Program-made: the position numbers and the translations under genes
Shown: in pieces, positions 22,187 through 33,210 of the stretch
How the letters are laid out: the number at the start of each line of letters is the position of its first letter
Numbering within the stretch: the stretch's first letter is position 1
The notes under the pieces: generated by a model
Databases searched by the model: none
What the model saw: only the letters and a program-made list of their open reading frames with translations
What the model was told of the DNA's origin: nothing
From: Albugo candida
Lineage: Eukaryota > Oomycota > Peronosporomycetes > Albuginales > Albuginaceae
Assembly (NCBI GenBank): GCA_905220665.1
Contig: CAJNAR010000010.1
Span: 62,001 to 126,000, forward strand
Length of the DNA stretch: 64,000 bases
Direction of reading: 5' to 3'

Positions 22187-24488
22187 CTATTGAATTACTC
22201 CATCCATACATTGTGAACTCGCTCCGATGTCGATCGTCCAAACAGCGTGGGATTTGAAAAACTTGCTAAGTAAGCTTTTCTCTGATTTTGCTGTCAAAAG
22301 CTGCTGACTCGGGTACGCCCACACTTTGATCTGAGATGGAGCTATATGAGCAACTTCTTCAAAGTCATAGAGGAAACCAGCACACTTCCATTTAACTTCA
22401 TCGAATCCCCCGTTGATAGCGTCCAAATCGATTTCGATAGTGCAGATCTTTGGATCCGAACCGGACAGTGTCATTGCCCGAAGGCTTACACAACGGCGTC
22501 TGGCGCGCTCATGGAGGACCGAGGAATGAGTCGCTGATGAAAGTAACGACGATGCCAATTTACGCATCAGCCCACCACTTCCTGTATGTGTGCTGGAGCC
22601 ATTGCACCCCGATGATGTTGTGTTCGAGGTCGTTGACGATGAACACGGTGCCGAATCTTTGGAAAATTGATTCCTTGATCGACTACCGGTGCTGCTGAGA
22701 CTACTTCCGTCACTTTCGTCCTCACTTTGTTCCTCTGTGCTTGTTACATTGCTGTGCTCATCCTCTCGACCATTTCCCATGATTTCGGTACCAGGCGACA
22801 TGAACTGTGAGCCGTTCTTCACGCAAACTCCGGTCGGAGTTTGAGTCAAATGATCGGTTGAATTTGTCCTTTTATCTATTGCACAAGTCGAATTACTTTT
22901 CTCATCTCCGCTTTCCTTAGTGTGCAGCTGTCCTCGAGATAGCAATTGACGTGTCGAGTGGAACGGAGCGAGTAGTACAGACGATGGACGAGAAGTGGAT
23001 TGCTGCTGGGCGAATTGTTCAGCAATTTTCGCTTCTGCTGATAGAGCTGCGTCTTTTGCGATTCGCATAATTCCCTCGTGCATTGTTTGTTCAAAAAGCA
23101 GAAATTGGAGTCGAGTTGCTGCTTCCTCCACCACTCTGATTTCCTCGAGTAAGTCCTTCGTGGAAGCTCCCTGTTGATTAAGTAGATCTTGAGCGGATTG
23201 AGCGATATTGAGATAAACCATGTGCGCTTCAGTGTCAGCCGTCAAAACTGTACTTCCATCTTGCTTGTACTTTAAAGCGTCCTGGATTTTGTCCAAAAGG
23301 ATAAGATGCAGTAGCCGAAGGTAAGAAGCTGATACGTCAGATACATTCTCAGTAGCTTGTGAGCTCCAAATGATGTCCAGACGTGACTTGAAGATCTTGT
23401 AATGGTGGGAGGGCATATGAGCGATTCCTATCAAAATAAGAAAAGTCGTGAAAACAATCAAAACTACCAGGGATAGAACTTACCTGAATTTCTGATAGTT
23501 GAAACGTTTTGAGCTCGGAAGCGCTGCCTGATTTTACTTGGACTTTTTCTGTAGAGATAAGCTCATCCAGATGATTGTGTATGTAGGGAAGGGATGCATA
23601 AAACTGTTCCCATTTCGCTTGATTCTTTGTATCAACATCTTTATTTGGAAGCGAGTCTTCCTCTTGGAATTCACCGAAAGGCGGTATGGAAGAGGAAGAA
23701 CGATCATAGCTACCAAACTCATCAGAGATTTGAGAGTCCTTGAATGAGGAGCATTGTTCAAAGTCACCAAAATCATCAGAATCATCCTGGACGTATGCAT
23801 TATCGAGAATCACTTCCTTCAGATCTTCAGAATGACTATGAGTGAGATCTGATTCTCCTGGCGAGAATGTCTTCACATTTTGGCTATCCTCAAACTCACA
23901 ATCCGCGCTAAAGGCATAAGCATCAAAGGCTCTTTCAGCTTCTGCAGGTAGCTCCCTGATCTGCTCTGAATCATCGTTAAGATTCCCACTCCTATGAGCT
24001 TCAGCTATCCACCCTTCCTCGCTTCCAAATGCGAATGCAGAGCACGCAATCAATTCATCTTGACGTCCTCTTTCGATGCATTCCCGTAAATTCTCGAGAT
24101 TTTCGCTTTGAATCAATTCTTGATCGAAATCAATCAGCAAACTCTCATGTTCGTCCGACATTCGATCGTCCTCCGCTTTCGAGCTGTATAGCACACGTTC
24201 TTCGCGATTCAAAGCTGCCGGCTCAAAGACCTCAACGTTTAGTAAGCGATCGCTCGTGACGACAGCCTCACTGTCTATAGAGATCTGCTCTCTGTTTCCT
24301 GGATACAACTCTTCTGTGTGCCTTGCCTCATACTCGCACGGATGATCGCCTCCACCAGTTCTACATCCAATTTCCAAAGTCTCTATAATTTCGTTGATAA
24401 TTTGTCTTTCTTCGGAAAGTGACTCGGCCTCACCCTTTGCAGATATCACGCTATTATCACCTATAAACATATCCTCATGACGTGTCAT
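22187..24488 (-). CDS. Acidic protein with DFGDF/FGEF adaptor-ear-type motifs
   Basis: Two exons, 24488-23484 and 23395-22187, with an 88-nt GT-AG intron, give 737 aa. The nearer AG at 23429 would break the frame, so I used the later one after CATTACAAG. The first 260 residues are very acidic. Around 230-275 lie DDFGDFEQ and PPFGEFQEE, which resemble short motifs that bind the ear domains of clathrin adaptors AP-1 and GGA. A conserved-looking helical block follows (KWEQFYASLPYIHNHLDELI, then a segment with SRLDIIWSSQ), then a long Ser/Thr/Gly-rich linker and a structured C-terminus (EVKWKCAGFLYDFEEVAHI). Overall it recalls aftiphilin-type accessory proteins, but I cannot prove homology. A role in post-Golgi traffic is a guess from motifs. 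Confidence 0.6.
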
Positions 24489-25009
24489 CGCGAGCGAGCT
24501 GCCAAAGCCGTCAGAAGCGTCCGTTACAGGGTCTTTGGATGATACTATAGTTATCGTCCAAAGTTGTCACGTGCTCATAAAATTGTACAGGATTTAGGAG
24601 CTCATGCGAAAGGCTTTCTTAAGTCATTTACATCAATTTTCGATATGTAAAAGAGGTCGAATCGCTTTTTTTTATCAGAATCAGATAGCGCTTCGTTTCG
24701 GCTACCCCGTCTTGCACAAGGATTCAACGAGCAGTCTATGGAGCGTGCGATCACGTCGATGCGAGCAGTTTACTATGTGTGCTTTATTGGTGTGAAATGA
24801 CTATCAAATGCATCAGTTCCTTGCTGCCTCTACCAAGGAAGCTGGTTGAGATCTCATGGGACATTGTCGACAAGCAAAGCCGTCTCAATTATATATAAAA
24901 TGGCGTTAGTACTAAAGAAGCAGATGGGTGGCTGGTCGCATAATACGTTCGCTAGTAGCTGAGCTCTAGATCTAGCTACGCCTGCAGCGACAGTCACCCA
25001 AGGAAATGA
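24489..25009. other. Intergenic, no gene seen
   Basis: 521 bp between the adaptor-motif gene start and the LST8 stop, both on the minus strand. Only short plus-strand frames occur, without features. It presumably holds the promoter of the upstream gene and the LST8 3' UTR. Confidence 0.45.
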
Positions 25010-26180
25010 TTAATCGGCAACTGAATCGTTTAAAGCTACACAAATAACAGCCTTATGATGTCCATTATAGTGCCGTACAGCTTCTCCCTGGCAGAGGTCC
25101 CATAATCGAGCACTTTGATCCGAGGAGCATGTGACCAAATATGAAGATACAGCGGAGAACGCACAATCCCACACCCAACGTTGATGCCCTTGCAGAGTGC
25201 GAATAAGCTCAAATTGCGCAACTCTACTCGTTTCGTTGACATCTTCCACTATCGTAGGATCACTTTGTGATTTTGGCTCAATATTCCATATCTTTGCTGT
25301 TTTATCGGACGAACAAGTGGCTAACAATCTGCCGTTGGAGCTTGTTTGACATTTTAGTATGTATCCATTATGCGCTTGTAAGGTATGGAAAAGCTCGTAT
25401 CGGCCTCTAAAGCATATACAGAGGTAAAATACGAGATGTAAGCTTTCTAAGCACAACGTACCCCGAATTTGGCTGATAGAAAAAACACTTGCCGCGATTA
25501 TTGGCCGCAACAAGAAGACTACCATCTTTTACGATATCCAGCGACTTTATTCCACAGTCTCCATCGGGTATCAATACATCAACGCACGAATCAGCAGTCA
25601 AGTCGAAGACTCGTATCGCTCCATTTTGATCGGCTACAAACACTTCTGCTTGATTTGGGTGTAATGCTGCAGAATTGAGCGGAATGAGCCCACTCGTAGT
25701 ACTGCTATTACCACTGGAATTTGCATTCGAAGAATGTCCAGCTTTCTTTCCTGGCGCAAATGTACTGCATTCATAACTTCTTTGAAACCCGGTAGCTCGC
25801 AAGTCCCAAATCTTAAGCGTCCCATCTTCAGAGCTCGTGTACATCCATTTCCCCTGTTGTTGGAATCCTAAACTCGTGACGTTGCCGTTGTGCCCGTCAT
25901 ACGTACTGACTGCATTCGGATTATTACTATTGATTTCAAACAGGCGAATATGAGGGTTCCCGGCAGCGGTAATGTAATTCTTGTCCGGAGTTATATTGAG
26001 ACAATTGACTTGCTACAGGAAACCACAAAGGACACTTAGCTCTGAGGGCACACGTTATTGGTGCGTTAGTGTCATTACAGAATCCGAGTATTTTACTGTA
26101 CGATTACAAGTACCCGATGCGGCTTCCCAAAAGCGAATTGTGTGATCATAGCCTGCGGTAGCGAGCACCACGCCGGTCAT
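25010..26180 (-). CDS. LST8: LST8, WD40 subunit of TOR complexes
   Basis: Three exons, 26180-26079, 26012-25462 and 25406-25010, with introns of 65 and 55 nt, encode 349 aa. The family average is roughly 300-330 aa. It is a seven-blade WD40 propeller that binds the TOR kinase domain and belongs to TORC1 and TORC2. Diagnostic stretches are [20 protein letters not shown] at the start, [74 protein letters not shown] and [16 protein letters not shown] at the end. A Ser/Asn/Gly-rich insert of about 30 residues after ECSTFAP sits in a loop and explains the extra length. All introns are needed to join recognised blades. The call is firm. Confidence 0.93.
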
Positions 26181-27079
26181 TTTTATATTACATAGTAGCG
26201 TACAAGTCTAATGATATTTGCAAACGTAGCCGCGATCGATTTGCAATGAAAATTGTGTAGCGATCACAGTTTGAAAGGATTGCAATGTGGAATATGTATG
26301 GGATATTGCAGAGATTAGTCGATAAGAAATCGCATTGCTTTTCAATATCTCATAGATCTGCCCGCTTTGAATGTTCATAGCTTGTGTCTGTAATTGAGAT
26401 ATGAGGTGTTGACTCTGATTCGATACTAACCCGGCGATGTACTCGATAAATGCAATGGGGTGCCAAAGCCACTTACCACGCGGTCTTACGAGTACCAATT
26501 CATTTCATCACAGGCTATTCAGTCCAAGCGTCGAGATTATAACAGCAACGAGCCCAGGAAGAAGACGATAGAAAGCGCTGTCTCTGGCGGCTACAATGAT
26601 CAAGAATGAAGTCTTACAGAAACATTATAATAGCCTGCATCATGTGAAAAATCGCTCGAGAAGTAGGACCAGTGCTTACAACGCACGAGACATTACAGAA
26701 GTCACCATTCGTGGTTCCTTAAGGAATGGCTTGATTGTGTGAGACTACCGGTCAAGCTACAGAGCGTATCTTTACGTCATTTTGATCCAGCTCGAGCTTC
26801 TGTCACCCTACATAGCAATACCTTCAGGACTGCGAAGCCTAAGTCAATCTTCCGTTCATATCTTCCTCGAAACACCTCCAAGAAAGCAATCCAGCCATGC
26901 TCATGTCATTCACTGCGTATCAGTTGATCAGTAGCAGTATGTCAATTCCACTTTGAATCCTGCGCTTGAAAAGTATTTGTGTAACATTTGAAAAAAAGAT
27001 GATACATTTCGAAAAGATAGTAAAAGTAGAAGTGAGTATATCAGCACAAATGACCCACACCCAATGCATCTTCTCGAGG
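26181..27079. other. Intergenic, no supported gene
   Basis: A 96-codon minus-strand frame at 26208-26498 lacks an ATG start and ends 28 bp before the LST8 ATG. I treat it as chance or leader sequence. Plus frame 26739-26927 shows nothing. The LST8 promoter and the 3' UTR of the zinc-finger gene are expected here. Confidence 0.4.
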
Positions 27080-27590
27080 CTAACATTCCACCCTTCCACC
27101 CTTTACAAAATCGTACAGCACTCATCACCGTAAATGCTTGCGTTATTCAATTCCTGGCAATTCCGACACCTATTTTGCAAGTGAGGGCAAACAAATTCAA
27201 ATATACTAGAGCATTTACATACCGCCAGCTTGTACAGCCGTGAGGCAACGGGTACGGCGCCGAACATTTCTTACAGAGTGCATTTCCTTGTGCATCTCGC
27301 ATAATTTGTGAATTATTAGCTATCATCTGTGGTTGCGCTTGAAACGGGATCGCAGTCACAATCGGGCGGCCATACGCATCGACCGCCGGCGGTGGTCCAT
27401 AAGACGGATTACAATGTGGTTGTCCATAAGAGGCATTATAAGGCGGTTGCGCATGAACTCCCGCATACGGTTCATTTGCTGCAGGTACTCCATACACCTG
27501 GGACGACTGCACTTGTTTTGCGATTGGTATCTCATCTGTATTCCCTTTTCCGCTGCTTTCTCGGCTGTCATAATGCTTTTCTTTGTCCAT
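27080..27590 (-). CDS. Small Tyr/Pro/Gln-rich protein with an LSD1-type zinc finger
   Basis: Exons 27590-27223 and 27170-27080, with a 52-nt intron, encode 152 aa. The N-terminal 95 residues are rich in Tyr, Pro, Gln and Asn with repeats such as YNASYGQPH and NPSYGPPP, and are probably disordered. Then comes CKKCSAPYPLPHGCTSWRC, followed by RNC. The C-x2-C-x14-C-x2-C spacing matches the LSD1-type zinc finger of plants, including the Pro, Gly, Ser and Arg positions inside the loop. The intron splits the finger just before the third Cys, and removing it completes the motif. LSD1-type fingers occur in plant cell-death regulators and in some metacaspases, but this protein has no caspase domain. 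It is transcribed divergently from the RING-PX gene, 50 bp away. Confidence 0.68.
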
Positions 27591-27640
27591 TGTCTATTTC
27601 CTTCTCTTTTCTCTGATTGGCTATTATAATTCGAAACACG
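27591..27640. promoter_or_regulatory. 50-bp divergent start-to-start gap
   Basis: The two ATG codons of the zinc-finger gene (27590, minus) and the RING-PX gene (27641, plus) are separated by only 50 bp, which is T/C-rich. The 5' UTRs must be tiny or overlap the opposite coding region. Confidence 0.5.
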
Positions 27641-30118
27641 ATGGAGGAAGACGAAGACGCAATGACACTTTGGCATCAGCTCGTGCAAAACAGCGTCGAG
27701 TGTGAGTTATGTTATGAGCCTTATTCAAATAACGGACCTCACATACCCCGTTTACTTGTCTGTGGTCACACATTTTGTGAGGTATACGCAACTTTCATTC
27801 TCTATCGCAAGTTGCTGACAATCATGTAGTTTTGTCTGAAAAAATGGTCTCTTACCACGCCCGGCGTCGAATCGCATCAGCGAGAGGAAGAGCACATACA
27901 GCCGGAAAGGAGTATCGGTGTATTTGCATCCTTTACTTCTGCTATCAATGCTTCTTTGAATAGCAGCTCAAGCAGCGCAGATAGCAATCACAGTGTCAAC
28001 ACAAGTGCTCCTCATGGAAATGGTGCGGGAGTTTTATGGATTGAATGCCCCACATGCAGAAATATGACGCAATTGTCCTCTGATATTAATTCTGTCGGAA
28101 ATCTTCCTAAAAATTATGAGCTTTTGAGGGTTCGCGATGAGATGCAAAGCTCTCAAACTCATCAGCAGCTCTCTTCACTGAAGGAGAAATGGCTTACACA
28201 AGTTGTCCAAAAGGAACATTTAGTCAGAGATGCGAAAGAAATGGCGCGTGTGGCATTACATGAATCCGAAGAAGCTGCATTGAAATCAAGGGATTTGGCA
28301 AAACAAGTAGAAATAAATGAGCAAGAAAAAGTGAGGGCGCAACAGGTTGCAGAAGAAGCAAAGGAAAAAGCTATCAGAGCTTCACACAAGGCAGAATTAC
28401 TTGAAGCGGAAACGGAGCAACTGAAGCAGCAATTACGTTTAGAGGCATCGGAATTACAGCGTTTACAAAGCGATGCCACCAATACAGCAGCGGTTGCTGC
28501 TGAATTGCATACTCGGGCTAAAAATTTACAACGGCAAATCGATCGTGTGAGTGCACAACTATCATTACACTCTGGCCGTCACGATCCGGCAAAGCTTGTG
28601 GTGCTCGTTTGTGAACCTACAACTGTAGGAAATTGGCTGTTGCCATACACGAGATACGCTGTAATCAGCATAACGACCGAAAATGGAACGGAGAGAGACG
28701 CTGGAAAGCGTGAAAGTATCGATCCCGATGACGCCAAAAAGAACTCGTTCAAGGCTGCAAAGACGTGGATCATGCAGCATCAGGTTGCGGAACCCAGTGC
28801 TTTTGTCAAAGTATATCGACGATACAGCGATTTTGTGTGGCTGCATCGGCAACTGTGCAGGAAACATCCATTTGAGCTGGTTCCAGGCATACCCGGAAAA
28901 CAAGTATTTTTCAACAAGGAGAATGAATTTGTCGGGGAAAGAATGAAGCTGCTTCAAGCATTCCTCAGAAATGTCTTGCGGCATCCAGTGCTTGCTCTGG
29001 TTGAAGAAGTAAGATCGTTTTTGCTGTCGACTACAGAAGAATTGGATGCAATCAGATTACGATCTATCAGTACAGCAAGAGATATTGATGAGCTCGAATT
29101 TGGGCTTTGTGCGGCATATCCGTACGACTCAATCGTCAGCGACTCTGATGTGAATGAAAGGGGGCTTGAAAAACACTCGGGTCATATGCTTTTAACATCG
29201 AAGCCAATTGAGCCATCCGGAAATGCATGGGCTTGGGGTGCGATGCGTGCGATAACAAATTCAGCTGCCAAGATGTGGACCACGGGCAATGTCTCGACGG
29301 AAGACTTGCACTCAGAGGAAGAATCGAGGGGAGTAAAGCTTTCCGCAGTGCCTGAAACAAACAGCAGTTACCTAGAGGATAGAGATATCGATTCCAGATT
29401 CTTCGATATTGTCGAGTGTCGAGAAAATTATATGCGTGTGTGTTCTGCGTACGAAAACACAGCACTCAAAGGAAGTTACCTGGCACGTGCTGAGAGAAAA
29501 GAAGCCAAGCATTTGCATCGTATCTGTGAGCTTCTCAACGATATGGATTTACTGGAACGCTCTTTCGACAGAATGAAACGTCAGAGGAATGAAACAGCGA
29601 ATGATCAGAACGTATCACTCGCGTTGAGGGAAAGCACTGGCATCCAACGGCAACAGCAAGTGTTTTTTGAAACCCGCACATTCGATGCAAGAGCAGCAGA
29701 TTCATTCAGTGCATTTTCTCTGCTCGTGAAAAGCACAGCAGACTGCAATGAATATGCACTTTTAGAAATTGTACGAATGCAATTACTTCACTTGGGTGCA
29801 ATTGAACAATCGTATTCACGTTTGCGGCAATTGGAAGTATCGATACACGACAAATTGAATGCCGCAGCCAAAAACTCTGTGGAAGGGAAGCATACATCAG
29901 GAATGGCGTCTCCAGAAATGGATTGGAACTTGCAAGTAAAGAAACTCAATCAGTGTCGCCAGGAACTGGGAAAAAAAGTTCACAATTTAGACCCAACTCG
30001 GTCCATTTTTGTGCTGGAAACCTTGCAGGAAAATGTGATGGAAATGCAAATTTTGTCGAAGGAAAGACGTCTTATGTATGAAGAGACACTGAGGCAGATC
30101 AATGCGCACATGATGTGA
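27641..30118 (+). CDS. RING finger, coiled-coil and PX-domain protein (sorting-nexin-like)
   Basis: Exons 27641-27781 and 27830-30118, with a 48-nt intron in phase 0, encode 809 aa. The RING-type finger begins with C21 and C24 (ECELCYEPY). CGHTFCEFC gives C41, H43, C46 and C49, and CPTC at 120-123 closes it. The intron lies inside CGHTFC/EFC. The finger contains a Ser/Asn-rich insert of about 70 residues, which is unusual. A Glu/Ala/Lys coiled coil follows (about 150-290). A PX domain (about 305-445) carries the phosphoinositide-type motif RRYSDF near 377, and a Pro-rich PGIPGKQVFF loop. The last 350 residues are helical and BAR-like. RING suggests ubiquitin ligase activity and PX suggests endosomal targeting. 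The domain calls are firm; the joint function is inferred. Confidence 0.82.
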
Positions 30119-32355
30119 GCATTCCGTCTTTCACAAACTGCAGAAATGCTCCAAGCTCCATTGTATCCTAAGGTTGAGTTGCACACTGTATTCCTATATT
30201 ATAATCTGCAAAATATGGACCCAAAGCACTGATTTTCAGTTGCGACTTTGTGAAATTATTAGTGTTTGTAGTCGGTCATGTACAGCTATTTTGTATGCGG
30301 CTTGGGCGAGAATAGTTGGCCTACATCGATCATGGATATCTACACAGATCTGTAATGTACTACAGCGCTCAAGAAATACTTGAGGCTTCCGCCTATCTAT
30401 CGCGTGACTCGTAAAGTTTCGCCAACTCGATTGAACGATGCGAGGAGTAGAGTATGGATGTCGTTGATTTTGATAACCCGCGAGCAAAGACTAAAAAGCT
30501 AGTTTGTTGATCAATTATTTTCTTTTGTCCTCAGGCGTTTACATTGCCTGATAATGAGAATTGTTCGTGGATGTTTCGATTAGGTCTGCATGACACCTCG
30601 TCCTCAAGTAAAAGATACGGCATGAAGAAATGCGGTCATCTAGCAAATTAGTAGTCGAGGAGTATAAGCAATCGATGTAATGTGTGATCAGTGCATTCGC
30701 CAAGCGAAGATCGGCCTTCCATGCTACTAACGCCGTTATGGTAGTTCAAGTTTTGCTTTTGTGTCAAAAACGCACAAGACTAAAAGTTTCCTATCCATTT
30801 TTCCAATGATTTTGTCACCGAAAGAGAAGATAGGCTTGATAGAATTATGTGAACAAAAAGCATGTTCAGCAGCTTCAGAATGTGGTAATCCTTCTAAACT
30901 ATAAACGGTTTCCGTTCGATCAGTTCGTCGCCCATGTAGCCAACATGCGGAAGCTACACAAGCACGGAAGAAGGCAATTTGAAGGGTGGAAGAAATTCTA
31001 TAACAGCTACAGATTCGATGAGACACGAGTATCTAATGTTCACAAAATAGCATCTGTAGATTGTGTAGATATCTGGTCGGTATAAAGTTGACCAAGCAAA
31101 TGTATACTTTTGTGACTGAGTGGAAATGTAGCAGCTGCAAATGGAAGTGAGCCAGAAATAGGCGATGATTGCGAGAATGCGGCTGACGTTATTAGTGTGT
31201 ATGATATAGTTATAGTGCCATTTCTTCTGCCCAAACTCATACTTGGATTCACCATTTCAATCTGATGATCATATTGCACCAGGCACCATCCTGGAGCCAA
31301 AAATCCGAAATCCTTATACGAGTCTGTCAAGTCTTCAAGGGATGTATATCAAACATGAAGGGTTGCATTGAATCGGTATGGCTTGCTCGTGAGCATACAG
31401 AACGTGACGCACCTAAGTAAATCTGTCTAGCAAGGGCTCAAAAACAAGTCTTCGTCAATCATTCATCACCCTCCATTAGCGAGAACTCAACAATAGAGAC
31501 TAATAACCCAGGCATCTGAGTGCGAAATTCTACCTACCGTGCTCTGAACAAATGGTATGGCGTGTACTTTAGAGCGTCAATATCGACATCAGCACTTGTG
31601 ATCCGAGAACACGCTTCAGCATTCGGTCAAGCATTGCTTTCACAGGCTGAGATATCTAGAAAGAGCTTGTTGCAGCGTTGGTGGAAACCGAGATGGCCGT
31701 CGTCATACATTAAAATGTATTCTACCTTTCTTGTAACAACTGCGTAATAGCAAGATGAAGCTTCGTACACGGAGGTAATTATCCTGCTGTGCATTTGTCG
31801 CTGCTATTACACAATATGCAAATCACTTATATCAAAAACCAATGCATATGCTCACATCCATACTCGGGCATCGGGTATCATGGGCTACAGCAACTGAATT
31901 CAAACGAGCTACCTATAAAAGTACAAGTTCTTATAAATGTAGTAACGCAGGAGGAGATCTAGAATTTGATAAGCTTTTGTTGGGTAAGACAACTACTCGA
32001 CTCAATTTCAATTGAATTTTATTCATCATCCAGGCTGATAACTCTTAAAACTCAAATGATTTGTTGCCTTGCTTCGTGGTCGAAAAAAGATACCTCATGT
32101 ATATGAAAAAACGTAGGCACTTGGCTTTATTGCAAAAGGAAACCCTCTTTGGCTAGAATTGGTTACTTCAATCAATCTTATCAATTTGAGAATTCGAGAC
32201 ATTGACCCCCCCGTCGTTTCTTTTCTGTTATCTTTATCATATGTGTAGATATTAAGAATATGAATATGTATATATAGACAGACACAACAGCTCGTAATCA
32301 GAATAGACTTCCATTCGAAACGACGGGCATCTAAAGCTATATAGCTCAAATAAGT
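30119..32355. other. 2.2 kb AT-rich, no supported gene
   Basis: Short frames on both strands (30236-30487, 30736-31026, 31040-31330, 31520-31747) carry no recognisable domain and do not join into a plausible spliced gene. No transposon motif is clear either. Old repeat remains are likely. Confidence 0.45.
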
Positions 32356-32817
32356 ATGGAATGTCCACAATCTCAAGATACTCTACAGCGACTAAAGAAA
32401 ATACAGCAAGAAATACCCAGCATCTTGATTCAGCTTCAAGTTGCTTGGCGAAGGTGCGGAAATGATTGCATGTGTGAAGAACAAGCGTTGGAACTAGTAG
32501 AGAGAGGGGAAAACCTAATCACAAAACTGAATTTTATATTTACGCGGAAACAAATGAGCATAGACTCACTCGATCGTCAGCATGATATGCTTGATGAAAT
32601 TTTATCAGATTTTGAGAATTACCGCCTTTTTTTGAAAAAAATTGTCTCATCACAAAATGCGAAGTTTAAAAAAAATGACAAAATGCCAATAACAAAGCTA
32701 GAAAAATATTTAGCAAAGTCTGGAGAAGAAATTAAGGAGATCTGTAACGATCTTCCGTCAATGGCAAAGTATTTTGAAGTTGTGGCTCCATGTTTTACTG
32801 ACTACATGTTGACTTGA
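32356..32817 (+). CDS. Lone 153-aa helical protein, unknown
   Basis: A complete ATG-to-stop frame in an otherwise broken region. I recognise no family. The sequence predicts mostly amphipathic helix (LQRLKKIQQEIPSILIQLQ, then LEKYLAKSGEEIKEICND). It has a Cys-rich spot, CGNDCMCEEQ, and a basic stretch in the middle. There is no signal peptide and no membrane helix, and no intron is needed. Upstream is AT-rich DNA, and downstream is the second MULE-like element, starting about 300 bp away. An intact frame of this length among decayed neighbours suggests either a real lineage-specific gene or a recent gain. I cannot tell which. Confidence 0.45.
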   Translation: MECPQSQDTLQRLKKIQQEIPSILIQLQVAWRRCGNDCMCEEQALELVERGENLITKLNFIFTRKQMSIDSLDRQHDMLDEILSDFENYRLFLKKIVSSQNAKFKKNDKMPITKLEKYLAKSGEEIKEICNDLPSMAKYFEVVAPCFTDYMLT

Positions 32818-33124
32818 AATGAATAATTATATGACTAATAGATTTACTGCAAGAAGCCTTCCTGTCATTCCTTCTAATCCTAAATCACTGATTCTGCAAA
32901 CAAAACAAACTTAAGCCCACATGAACAGTTCAAATTTGCAGTAATTTTCCGGAATCGCCACAAGGATACAAGAGCATGCTCGCTTACTTACAAGATACAA
33001 TAAAATCAATTGATCGCGATCGCAACTAAAAAATGTAAACAATAAATCCGGTTTGGCCTAATTCGCTTGCATTTCAACCAGAAGGAATTCAGTGTAGCCA
33101 CAACCCCTAGCTTGAATGAAAACA

Positions 33125-33210
33125 CCGTATCGCCACCCCCTAAATATCCTGAATTACAGGAATCGGTATCGCCACACTCGAAATTAATTAAGGGAACCTA
33201 TATCACCACC
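33125..33210 (+). repeat. Left terminal motif cluster of MULE-like copy B
   Basis: Three diverged copies of the GGAACCGGTATCGCCACA motif at about 33125-33138 (partial), 33159-33176 (one mismatch) and 33193-33210. Confidence 0.65.

Noticed and set aside
26208..26498. 96-codon minus-strand frame just upstream of LST8
   Set aside because: It has no ATG start, shows no domain and ends 28 bp before the LST8 start codon on the same strand, so chance or leader sequence is more likely.
28162..28984. Minus-strand frames of over 100 codons inside the RING-PX gene
   Set aside because: They are antisense shadows of the coiled-coil and PX coding sequence with no motifs of their own.
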